A stretch of DNA of 48,815 bases from Candidatus Saccharimonadota bacterium (GTDB taxonomy: Bacteria; Patescibacteriota; Saccharimonadia; Saccharimonadales; JACQNP01), in contig JAGQNP010000001.1 in assembly GCA_020428005.1 (NCBI GenBank), forward strand, positions 1 through 48,815, in the 5' to 3' direction. This document shows positions 8,288 through 15,793 of the stretch, piece by piece (within the stretch, counting starts at the first letter, position 1; every line of letters starts with the position of its first letter). A program made the position numbers and the translations under genes. The notes beneath the pieces are model-generated. The model saw only the letters and a list, made by a program, of their open reading frames with translations, did no database searches and was not told where the DNA came from.

Positions 8288-10062
8288 TAGTCCTCAGCTT
8301 CTGATAATTCAACACCTAGTTCACCTAGTTGCAATTCATCAACTGGACTTGGTGAATTCATCATCAAATCAACCCCTGAACCATTCTTCGGGAAGGCAAT
8401 AACTTCACGAATATTATGCTCACCAAGAAGCACCATAAAGATTCGATCAATCCCAAATGCACAGCCTGCGTGCGGAGGTGCTCCATATTTGAAGGCATTA
8501 ATCATGGCGCCAAATTTTTCATCAACATGTTTTTTGTCATATCCGATTGAAGCAAATGCCTTATACATAACTTCGGGGTTATAGTTTCTGACAGCTCCTG
8601 AACATACCTCATATCCATTCATAACTAAGTCAAATTGATCAGCAATAATCTGAAGCAATTTCTCATCATTATCGACGTCTTTGAATGCATCAACCCCACC
8701 TTTTGGCATGGAGAATGGATTATGCCCAAAGTCTACCTTTTGGCTCTTGTCATCCCACTCGTAAAACGGAAAATCAACGACCCATGCCAATGCAACAATG
8801 TTTGGATCTTTCAGGTTATAGTGATCGGCGAATTCACTCCTAAGCCTTCCTAAAACTTTATTTGCTACCATCCGAGTATCTGCACCAAAAAATACAATGT
8901 CGCCGTCTTTGGCGTTAGTTTTGGTCTGAATTATTTTTAGTTCGCTATCACTTAAGAATTTCGCAATCGGTGATTTAGCTTCGCCGTCTTGGAAAGTGAT
9001 ATATGCCAATCCACCGGCTCCTTCTGATTTAGCAATGTCGGTGAATTTATCAATTTGGGATCGCGATAAATCACTTCCACCCTCAACGCGAATTGCTTTC
9101 ACGACACCGCCCTGAGAAATAGCGTTCGTAAATACTCCAAATTCACAGTTTGTTAAATCATCTGTTAGATCAACCAGCTCCATACCAAATCGCAAATCTG
9201 GCTTATCTGACCCATATTTATCCATAGCTTCTTGGTATGAAATTCTAGGAATGTTTTTAGTCAGTAAATTCTTTTTGCCAAAGTCTGTTACTAGATCTAA
9301 GATCAATGGTTCCATAGTATTACGAACTTGTTCGCCATCATCAACAAATGACATTTCAAGATCTAATTGATAAAAATCTCCATATAACCGGTCAGCTCTG
9401 GGATCTTCATCACGGAAGCATGTAGCAATTTGATAATAGCGATGAATACCACCAACCATTAATAGTTGTTTAAACTGCTGAGGGGCTTGGGGTAGGGCAT
9501 AGAACTTACCTTGATGTAGTCTGGACGGAACCAAAAAATCACGTGCACCTTCTGGACTTGAGTTTGCCAAAATTGGTGTTGTAACTTCTGTGAATTCATT
9601 CTTCTCCATATAGCCACGAATGACCTTGTAGTAATCCGCACGCTTTTTTAGAGTTTCTTGCATTTTGGAACGTCGTAAATCCAAAAAGCGATATTTTAGC
9701 CTGACTTCTTCGCTAGAAACACCTTCGCCATCTATTTGTATTGGTAAAGGTTCGGACTTATTAAGAATACTTAACTTGTTAACTTTGATTTCTAGTTTAC
9801 CAGTTTTTAGATTAGGGTTTACTAAATCATTGGAGCGCTCAACCACAGTTCCTTCGGCTGAAATAACATATTCATCCCTAACATGCTCGGCTTGTGTAAA
9901 TGCATCTTTATCATCTGGCTGAACTACTAATTGGACAATCCCCGTATGATCCCTAAGATCAACAAATATTAAACCGCCATGATCTCTCCTATTTTGAACC
10001 CAACCCTTTACTTCTACTGTTTTACCCACTTTTTTTGTTGTGTCTTCACTGTAAGTTCTCAC
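8287..10062 (-). CDS. aspS: Aspartyl-tRNA synthetase
   Basis: The 591-residue class II synthetase charges tRNA-Asp. An N-terminal OB-fold anticodon domain (about 1-110; VKGWVQNRRDHGGLIFVDLR) is followed by the catalytic core and the bacterial GAD insertion (about 290-410). Motif 2 reads CFRDEDPRADRLYGDFYQLD and motif 3 GCAFGIDRIFMVLLGEHN. The motif-2 loop is one residue longer than the usual RADRQPEFTQ form and has Tyr for Thr. The start is GTG, supported by AGAGGAG five bases upstream. A structured leader precedes it. Whether the enzyme is discriminating or also charges tRNA-Asn cannot be decided here, as no gatCAB genes are present. Confidence 0.97.
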   Translation of the reverse strand: MRTYSEDTTKKVGKTVEVKGWVQNRRDHGGLIFVDLRDHTGIVQLVVQPDDKDAFTQAEHVRDEYVISAEGTVVERSNDLVNPNLKTGKLEIKVNKLSILNKSEPLPIQIDGEGVSSEEVRLKYRFLDLRRSKMQETLKKRADYYKVIRGYMEKNEFTEVTTPILANSSPEGARDFLVPSRLHQGKFYALPQAPQQFKQLLMVGGIHRYYQIATCFRDEDPRADRLYGDFYQLDLEMSFVDDGEQVRNTMEPLILDLVTDFGKKNLLTKNIPRISYQEAMDKYGSDKPDLRFGMELVDLTDDLTNCEFGVFTNAISQGGVVKAIRVEGGSDLSRSQIDKFTDIAKSEGAGGLAYITFQDGEAKSPIAKFLSDSELKIIQTKTNAKDGDIVFFGADTRMVANKVLGRLRSEFADHYNLKDPNIVALAWVVDFPFYEWDDKSQKVDFGHNPFSMPKGGVDAFKDVDNDEKLLQIIADQFDLVMNGYEVCSGAVRNYNPEVMYKAFASIGYDKKHVDEKFGAMINAFKYGAPPHAGCAFGIDRIFMVLLGEHNIREVIAFPKNGSGVDLMMNSPSPVDELQLGELGVELSEAED

Positions 10063-10085
10063 AAATTCTCCTCTGTGCTGTTATA

Positions 10086-10165
10086 TTTTCAGACTAAACG
10101 GACCGTTAGAACATAGTCGCCTGAACTATGACCTGGTCCCGATATTATTATCTGAATTCTGAAAA
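10086..10165 (-). ncRNA. Structured leader RNA of aspS (candidate cis-regulator)
   Basis: Between the CNNM gene and aspS the minus-strand RNA can fold into three nested helices. The outer 8-bp helix joins TTTTCAGA (10165-10158) and TCTGAAAA (10093-10086). A 5-bp GGACC/GGTCC helix lies inside it (10139-10135 with 10104-10100). The innermost 6-bp CATAGT/ACTATG helix (10130-10125 with 10117-10112) closes a 7-base loop TCAGGCG. A TATAAT box (10177-10172) lies just upstream. The AGAGGAG ribosome-binding site and GTG start follow the outer helix by about 20 bases. It lacks the T-box sequence. Regulation by AspRS or another ligand is inference. Confidence 0.5.
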
Positions 10166-10191
10166 CGTAACATTATAGGGGTTATTATAAC

Positions 10192-11289
10192 CTATTTTTC
10201 CTCTGTTGTATCTTCTTTTTCAGTATCATTTTTTGGCTCTTTTTCGTCAGTATTATCTTCTTCGTCAACATGTGAGTTTTTCTGATGTTCTTGATGTTCT
10301 GCTTTCGCCATCTTAGAAGCAACTGCTCTAATGTCATCATATTGATCAAATTCATCAACAAGCTGACTGCCAATAATCTGTTCTATTACATCCTCTACAC
10401 TAATTATTCCAACATACTCTTCGAAATTATTAACAACAATGAAAAGATGTTGACGAATCTTAATCGCTGCCTGCAAAACTTGGTAAAGAGATTCTTCTTC
10501 ATGAATATAAAAAATGCCTTTTCGCGTATATTTACTAACCTTGCCGCCATCTTCTTTGTCGGCTATGTCCCTAAAGTACAAAATCCCAACGATATTATCT
10601 TTTTTACCATCATAGACCGGAAACCTAGAGTGACCACTCTTGTGTAATTCATCTATTAGGACTGGCCCTACTGAATCATTTATGGAAACACTTTTTACAG
10701 TGCGCCTTGGTATAAGGTAATCAGCCACTATTTTGTCGCCAAATTTGAGAACATGCTTAACCATTTCTAACTCAGCCTTGTCTATTCGGTTTTCGGTCTG
10801 TATTTGTTGCTTATCAATAAGTTCTATGAGGTCTTCTTTTTCGTACAAGCCAGTATGAATACTGAGTGGGCGATGAGACTCAATGTAATTTCCAATTTTC
10901 TGAACAAAAGGATGAATGTATTCCAAAAGCCAACCAAATAATGGCGCCAGTTTCACAGCAAACCAATTTCCATATTTAGTAACATCTCGCGCTGGTAACC
11001 ACAAAAAGCCAAACCAAACCACAGCAATAATTGCAAATGCCGCAAACCAAACTGGTGAGTTATTTACTAAATATATAAAGAAAATTGTGTTTGTTATTGC
11101 AATAAGACCCCAAAGTACAACCTTCAAACTAGGCCCATAGCTTACTGCTCTGTACAGCATATTGGCCATCTCATCGCCAGATCTAGCACGGCGTTTTAAC
11201 TCCTTAGGAGGTACTCGGCGATAAGTTCTTTCCAGACTTATTGCCAACAAAGCCACGGAAGCAAGTATTATGTTTATGATTATATGCAC
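10192..11289 (-). CDS. CNNM/CBS-domain membrane protein (CorB/HlyC-type)
   Basis: The 365-residue protein has an N-terminal DUF21/CNNM membrane domain (about 1-125, three or four helices), an acidic-basic connecting helix (EDLIELIDKQQIQT near 155) and a pair of CBS domains (about 190-315; SRFPVYDGKKDNIVGILYFRD and YVGIISVEDVIEQIIG). It ends in a very acidic tail (about 335-365). Related CorB/CorC/CNNM proteins move or regulate Mg2+ and other ions, with the CBS pair sensing nucleotides. The C-terminal CorC_HlyC domain of many relatives is missing and the acidic tail takes its place. It is transcribed divergently from the DsbA-like gene. Confidence 0.88.
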   Translation of the reverse strand: MHIIINIILASVALLAISLERTYRRVPPKELKRRARSGDEMANMLYRAVSYGPSLKVVLWGLIAITNTIFFIYLVNNSPVWFAAFAIIAVVWFGFLWLPARDVTKYGNWFAVKLAPLFGWLLEYIHPFVQKIGNYIESHRPLSIHTGLYEKEDLIELIDKQQIQTENRIDKAELEMVKHVLKFGDKIVADYLIPRRTVKSVSINDSVGPVLIDELHKSGHSRFPVYDGKKDNIVGILYFRDIADKEDGGKVSKYTRKGIFYIHEEESLYQVLQAAIKIRQHLFIVVNNFEEYVGIISVEDVIEQIIGSQLVDEFDQYDDIRAVASKMAKAEHQEHQKNSHVDEEDNTDEKEPKNDTEKEDTTEEK

Positions 11290-11379
11290 ATTTAAATATT
11301 AGATTGATTCTCAGTATTTTCAAAGTCAGTGTTGGTAAGGTACTATAGTACTACTAACTTGGAGGAGTAGTTCCAAAAA

Positions 11380-12033
11380 ATGAATAACCGATTTGTTTTA
11401 ATTCTAGCAGCCTGTGTCGTAGCCTTTTTCGGGGTATTATTTTTCACAAAAAAAGATAATAGTTCTAACGGTCCTACATCAGGACAGCTTTCAAATCATA
11501 CTGTTGGAAAAGGTTCTACTGGTGTCGTACTAGTTGAATATGGCGACTTCGAATGTTCAGCTTGCTATCAATACTACCCAATTATCAAACAAATTAAAGA
11601 AAAGTATAACGATCAAATTACCTTCCAGTTTAAACATTTACCTCTGTTTCAAATTCAGTCGCACGAGAATGCATTACTAGCAGCAAAAGCAGCTGAAGCA
11701 GCTGGTTTACAAGGTAAGTTCTGGGAAATGCATGATTCCCTCTATGAGAATCAACCTACCTGGGGTGAAGTAAGTGACGCGCAACCACTATTTGAGCAAT
11801 ATGCTAGTCAACTTGGTTTAGACGTAGAAAGGTTTAAAGTCGATATGAAGGGTGAAGAGGTTAATGGCATTGTTCAAGCTGATCTAGAGGAAGCTAAGAG
11901 TCTAAAATTCAATAGCACACCAACCTTCGTGCTTGATGGAAAGAAGCTGGAAGATTCCAGAAATACAGTTGAATACTTTACTGAACAAATAGATAAAGCA
12001 ATCGCTGAAAAACAAAAAAGCGGACAACAATAA
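11380..12033 (+). CDS. Membrane-anchored DsbA-like thiol oxidoreductase
   Basis: The 217-residue protein has an N-terminal membrane anchor or uncleaved signal (about 5-22) and a DsbA-type thioredoxin domain with active-site Cys59-Ser-Ala-Cys62 (YGDFECSACYQYYP) and the STPTFVLDG segment carrying the cis-Pro. It resembles BdbD/DsbA proteins of Gram-positive bacteria that form or isomerise disulfides in exported proteins. The secreted protein at 39380 contains many Cys and is a possible client (inference). GGAGGAG lies upstream of the ATG. No DsbB or VKOR partner is present in the window. Confidence 0.9.
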   Translation: MNNRFVLILAACVVAFFGVLFFTKKDNSSNGPTSGQLSNHTVGKGSTGVVLVEYGDFECSACYQYYPIIKQIKEKYNDQITFQFKHLPLFQIQSHENALLAAKAAEAAGLQGKFWEMHDSLYENQPTWGEVSDAQPLFEQYASQLGLDVERFKVDMKGEEVNGIVQADLEEAKSLKFNSTPTFVLDGKKLEDSRNTVEYFTEQIDKAIAEKQKSGQQ

Positions 12034-12044
12034 TCCGCTTTATA
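12014..12044 (-). terminator. Intrinsic terminator for the 30-codon transcript
   Basis: A perfect 8-bp stem (AAAGCGGA at 12017-12024 with TCCGCTTT at 12034-12041) has a 9-base loop. On the minus strand the stem runs into a U-tract (six U counting the stem end), which is the canonical arrangement. On the plus strand no U-run follows, so it is a weaker stop for the DsbA-like gene, whose stop codon lies within the loop. Confidence 0.75.
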
Positions 12045-12062
12045 GTTCATCCGCATTTCTAA

Positions 12063-12155
12063 TTAATAGCTGATGAATTCTTGCCAGCGAGGCCGGCGAA
12101 CCCTGACTTCTACTGGCGTAACTTCAGAAGCCATAACTCTTACTTTAATTGGCAT
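12063..12155 (-). CDS. 30-residue basic peptide of unknown function
   Basis: This short ORF starts at ATG 12155 and ends with TAA. It begins MPIKVRVMASEVTPVEVRV and ends in a basic, aromatic tail (RRPRWQEFISY). The support is contextual: a strong GGGAGG four bases before the ATG, a structured leader between it and the upstream gene, and a canonical intrinsic terminator just downstream on the same strand. There is no other gene in this transcript, so it is not a leader peptide for a downstream gene. I know no family for it. A structured non-coding RNA that happens to carry a start is the alternative. Confidence 0.5.
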   Translation of the reverse strand: MPIKVRVMASEVTPVEVRVRRPRWQEFISY

Positions 12156-12293
12156 AATGCCTCCCTGAACACAAAACAGCAAAGCTGATCGTGTTTTTGT
12201 TTTTTATTGTTTTTGTCTTCAGTAAAAGCCGTCTCGCACCGACTCTACCAGAAGTGTAGTTTGATACTACCAATAATTGTTATGGTTTGCAAA
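12156..12293 (-). ncRNA. Structured leader of the 30-residue ORF
   Basis: The minus-strand RNA shows three possible hairpins in order: GTAGT/ACTAC; a bulged stem closed by GTAGAGTCG with CGGCTTTTAC, followed by an A-rich linker; and AACAC..CAGC-TTT-GCTG..GTGTT ending two bases before the GGGAGG site. The last hairpin could present or hide the ribosome-binding site. The structures were found by eye and have not been checked for covariation. Confidence 0.4.
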
Positions 12294-12773
12294 CTATTTT
12301 TGTTTTTTGCTAAGTGGATTTATTTTGTTTAACATATCCTCAGCTTGTCGGCGAATATTTTGGCGACGCTTATGTTCTTGCTCGATTTTTTCGTGAAGTT
12401 TATGAAGAGCTTTAGTTGAAAGTTCCTTTTCGTGGAGTTGACGAAATTCGTTATCTAATTCGGCAAGTTCGGCATCATCTAAATCCTCAATATCAATAAA
12501 AGAATTCCTGCCTTTCGTAGATCGTATTAGCTCATCAAGTTTTAGTTGCATAGCTTTTCCATCACGGTTTTGTGTATTTTGTATGAGAAAAACCATCAAA
12601 AATGTAATTATGGTCGTGGCAGTATTAATAACTAATTGCCAAGTATTCGAGTAATTAAAGAAGTGCCCTGTCAAAGCCCATAAAATAACAAAACTAAGTG
12701 CAATAAGAAAGGCGGCTGCTGTGCCAGTCGCATAGGAAATCTTATTGGCAATCTTACGAAAAGTCTCTTTCAT
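12294..12773 (-). CDS. Low-affinity iron permease family protein
   Basis: The 159-residue protein has two membrane helices (about 17-38 and 46-66) and the characteristic core TATTIITFLMVFLIQNTQNR followed by KAMQLKLDELIRSTKGRN and an acidic patch. The second half is a long charged helix, probably coiled coil, ending in Lys. The family is named after yeast Fet4-type low-affinity iron permease, but bacterial members of this size have no proven transport role. It lies upstream of the 30-codon ORF on the same strand and is divergent from the CPA2 antiporter. Confidence 0.88.
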   Translation of the reverse strand: MKETFRKIANKISYATGTAAAFLIALSFVILWALTGHFFNYSNTWQLVINTATTIITFLMVFLIQNTQNRDGKAMQLKLDELIRSTKGRNSFIDIEDLDDAELAELDNEFRQLHEKELSTKALHKLHEKIEQEHKRRQNIRRQAEDMLNKINPLSKKQK

Positions 12774-12829
12774 TTTTACTCTTATGCTTATATGTTGTAG
12801 AATACATCTGATACGTTAAAAAAACAAAT

Positions 12830-14515
12830 ATGCATCACAATGTTTTCGCCGAACTAAGTATTATCATAGCCATAGCAACTGGTATTTCACTAGTAATGAG
12901 ACTATTGAGGCAACCATTAATTATTGGTCATATTATTACTGGTATTATTGTTGGACCTTCCGTTTTTCATTTGGTTCAGTCAGCTGAGACAATTGAAGTT
13001 TTTGCCAATATTGGTATCGCCCTTTTGTTATTTATTATTGGTCTTGGACTAAATCCCAAAGTCGTTAAGGAGGTCGGCAAAGTTGCCGGATTGACAGGTA
13101 TTTTGCAAGTAGCGGCTACTGCTGGCTTTGCCTGGGGTGGTGGAATAATCTTAGGGATGTCAAAGACTGAATCAGCGTTCTTCGCAGTAGCTATTGCCTT
13201 CAGCAGTACAATTATTATCCTTAAATTACTTAGCGATAAAAAAGAACAAAACCGTTTATATGGAAAAATTGCCATCGGTATCTTATTAATTCAGGACGTC
13301 CTTGCAACTATTGCATTACTGTTTGTCACATCAAGAAGTTCTGGTGGTTTTTCGGCTGGACAACTGCTCTACCTTGCAATAAAGGGAAGTATTATAGTTA
13401 CTCCACTATTTATCATAGGTAACAAGGTAATTCCTAAACTTCAGAAATTAATTGCTGGCAGTCAGGAATTTCTGTTCCTTTTTGCGATTGGCTGGGGATT
13501 TGGTACCGCAGCCTTGTTTGAACTTGCTGGATTTAGCATTGAGATTGGGGCACTAGTTGCTGGAATATCATTAGCAAGCTTGCCGTTCACACAGGAAATT
13601 AGCGCTCGACTGCGACCACTTCGTGACTTTTTCATCATTGTGTTCTTCATAGCACTGGGTACAAGAATAGGTTTTGATAACTTACAAGCTCTATTGCCAG
13701 CAATAATTATGGGATGTGTTATCACAATTTTCTTTAAACCACTTGTGATATTAACGATAATGGGGTTGTTGAGCTATACAAAAAGAACTAGTTTTAAAAC
13801 AGCAGTATCGATGGCTCAAATTAGTGAATTTTCTTTGGTGTTTGTTATTCTGGGCAATCGTCAAGGACTTGTTTCGGACGATCTGGTAGGAATAACTACA
13901 ATGATAGCCTTAATCACAATTGCAATTTCCGCTTATCTAATAATCTATTCAGACAAATTATTCACAATGTCAGAGGAATTTCTATCAATGTTTGAAAGAC
14001 GTAAGACCCACTTTGAACATGAGTCAAAGCACCATTATGATTTAGTGCTATTTGGTTATCGTAAAGGTGGCCACGAGTTCATTAATGTGTTTAAGTCAAT
14101 GAAGAAACGCTACGTCGTCATTGATTACGATCCAGAGATTATTGATGTATTAGAGAATAGAAAAATTGACTATCTGTATGGTGACGCAATGGATATAGAA
14201 CTACTCGAAGAAGCAGGACTTGATAAGGCAAAGTTAATCGTTTCTACAATTACTGATCACGAAACTAACAAGTTTTTAGTCCATTTACTTAGTGAGATTA
14301 ACCCAGGTGCAGTCATAATTTTGCATGGTGAAAATGTGCACCAAGCTTCAGAATTATATGAAATGGGTGCTAGCTACGTAATTATTCCTCATTATATTGG
14401 TAGTGAGAAAATTGGCACCCTCATAAAGAAAAGTCATCTCAGAAAATCAGAGTTTAAAAAATTCCGCGAAAAGCACCTAGCATATCTGGAAACTCATTTT
14501 TCGCCAGTAGAATAA
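12830..14515 (+). CDS. CPA2-family cation/proton antiporter with TrkA-N domain
   Basis: The 561-residue protein has an N-terminal Na+/H+ exchanger domain of about 12 helices (about 5-385) and a cytosolic Rossmann TrkA-N/RCK domain (about 400-515; LVLFGYRKGGHEFI, then VVIDYDPEIIDVLENR and YLYGDAMD). This is the KefB/YbaL layout, in which NAD(H) or glutathione state gates K+ or Na+ exchange for H+. The GIALLLFIIGLGL and SFSSTIIILKLL helices are typical. There is no Shine-Dalgarno; TTGTAG and TAAAAA boxes lie close before the ATG. The 3' end overlaps the convergent nadD gene by 22 bases. Confidence 0.92.
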   Translation: MHHNVFAELSIIIAIATGISLVMRLLRQPLIIGHIITGIIVGPSVFHLVQSAETIEVFANIGIALLLFIIGLGLNPKVVKEVGKVAGLTGILQVAATAGFAWGGGIILGMSKTESAFFAVAIAFSSTIIILKLLSDKKEQNRLYGKIAIGILLIQDVLATIALLFVTSRSSGGFSAGQLLYLAIKGSIIVTPLFIIGNKVIPKLQKLIAGSQEFLFLFAIGWGFGTAALFELAGFSIEIGALVAGISLASLPFTQEISARLRPLRDFFIIVFFIALGTRIGFDNLQALLPAIIMGCVITIFFKPLVILTIMGLLSYTKRTSFKTAVSMAQISEFSLVFVILGNRQGLVSDDLVGITTMIALITIAISAYLIIYSDKLFTMSEEFLSMFERRKTHFEHESKHHYDLVLFGYRKGGHEFINVFKSMKKRYVVIDYDPEIIDVLENRKIDYLYGDAMDIELLEEAGLDKAKLIVSTITDHETNKFLVHLLSEINPGAVIILHGENVHQASELYEMGASYVIIPHYIGSEKIGTLIKKSHLRKSEFKKFREKHLAYLETHFSPVE

Positions 14516-15099
14516 AGATTGTTTACTCTTATGTACTTCTCGACTGACTCGTGAAGCCCGAGCGGTTTCTTGTTTTGTCTTAAACACTTTTTTAGCTCCG
14601 CAGAGCTAAGTTCATAGCTAGAAGGTTTAAATATATGGGCTTGGAGTTTGGTATTTTTGACTTCCTCGATGGTTGTCATAACTTGTTTTATATGATTTTC
14701 ACTGTATTTTCTTATTCCAATAATAAACTTCATATTAGCTGTTAGCTCTTCAATACTAGGCCAGTCAATAAAGTGCTCAAGTAGATCATCACCCATCAAC
14801 ATGTAAAGCTCTGTACCCTCAAATCTATTCCTAAGTATAGGCATTGTTTCTTGGGGCGTAAATCTAGCCTGCTCAATTGTTATCAGGCCTAGTTTCTCAT
14901 TATCCTTAATTGCTAAGTTAACCATTTTTATACGATGCTCAAAAGCTTTTACACCTTGTTTCCTCCTAGGTCTAGGCTCAGGTAAAAAGAATATTTTATC
15001 TATTCCATATAACTCTGCGGTTTCAGTCGCAAAAGCTATGTGACCATTATGTATTGGATCAAAAGTCCCTGAGTAAATTCCAATTTTCTTCATATTCAT
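14494..15099 (-). CDS. nadD: Nicotinate-nucleotide adenylyltransferase
   Basis: The 201-residue nucleotidyltransferase carries GTFDPIHNGH (with the HxGH motif) near 11-20, FLPEPRPRRK near 39, FTPQETMPILRN, MGDDLLEHFIDWPSI near 105-119 and a YELSSAELKKCLR end motif. NadD joins nicotinate mononucleotide to ATP to give deamido-NAD, the last shared step of NAD synthesis before NadE. Starts at 15099 and 15093 are both possible (MNMKK). The first overlaps the upstream stop by four bases. No other NAD genes are nearby. Confidence 0.92.
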   Translation of the reverse strand: MNMKKIGIYSGTFDPIHNGHIAFATETAELYGIDKIFFLPEPRPRRKQGVKAFEHRIKMVNLAIKDNEKLGLITIEQARFTPQETMPILRNRFEGTELYMLMGDDLLEHFIDWPSIEELTANMKFIIGIRKYSENHIKQVMTTIEEVKNTKLQAHIFKPSSYELSSAELKKCLRQNKKPLGLHESVEKYIRVNNLYSTGEK

Positions 15100-15788
15100 A
15101 TTGCCCTTAGATGCTTTGCTAGCCTTTGTTCATGTCTACTAATATGTTTGGTAGTAGATGCAATAAGTAATATTACTCCGGTAATTTCTAGTCCTTCTTC
15201 GACTATAACTATGCCCAAACTATAAATCGAAAGAGATTTATCAAAAGGAATACTTATATACTCAAATATCACTGCGCCAATAAGAAATACTGAAAATCCT
15301 ATCATTAATGAACGCTTAGTATCACTAGGTACAAAACTCTTTATTATTTTTATGCCAATAATTGCAAAAAATAAGATTAGGGGCAGAACTATCAACCAAG
15401 CGTTTGCTATCAAACTCTGCCTACCCTCACCAAACTGAGCAAGTATATGAAGCCCTTGAAGCAAAAGTTCATGTAGAGCAGCAACTTCGTCAATTGAGGC
15501 CAAAAACCCCGTTATAGCTAACAATAACCAACCAAATGATTGTTTTCCTTTGTGTTGTCTTGATATAAGTAAGCATAGCGTACCAAAGAACAACCATAGT
15601 ATTGAACTAAACCAAGTAGTAACGCTAAGTTCAGCATCTAAGTTGAATCTCCCATGGATATCAGCCAATATTCTGTTTTCAGGAAAACTATTTGCTATCA
15701 ACCATGTAATTGAATGGGTAAATATTACAATAAGCAATACAATTTTTATTAGGTTAAGGATCGATTTCTTACTAGTGATTATTTTCAT
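15096..15788 (-). CDS. Integral membrane protein, six segments, unknown function
   Basis: The 230-residue protein has about six hydrophobic helices (near 12-30, 57-77, 86-105, 127-148, 160-182, 190-213). A conserved-looking acidic stretch after the third helix (ASIDEVAALHELLLQG) and a short Glu pair in the last helix (VIVEEGLEITG) could line a membrane cavity or bind a metal. The tail is basic (RHEQRLAKHLRA). It precedes nadD with an ATGA overlap and follows the 534-residue gene by five bases. It may therefore be under the same cobalamin-riboswitch control, which is inference. I do not recognise the family. Confidence 0.75.
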   Translation of the reverse strand: MKIITSKKSILNLIKIVLLIVIFTHSITWLIANSFPENRILADIHGRFNLDAELSVTTWFSSILWLFFGTLCLLISRQHKGKQSFGWLLLAITGFLASIDEVAALHELLLQGLHILAQFGEGRQSLIANAWLIVLPLILFFAIIGIKIIKSFVPSDTKRSLMIGFSVFLIGAVIFEYISIPFDKSLSIYSLGIVIVEEGLEITGVILLIASTTKHISRHEQRLAKHLRAI

Positions 15789-15793
15789 TTATA

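Noticed and set aside
10063-10191. T-box riboswitch before aspS
   Set aside because: No AGGGUGGNACCGCG-like antiterminator sequence and no specifier-loop layout; only the nested helices described are present.
10285-10647. 120-codon plus-strand ORF opposite the CNNM gene
   Set aside because: It is wholly antisense to the CBS domains and begins in the acidic tail; no start signals or recognisable motifs.
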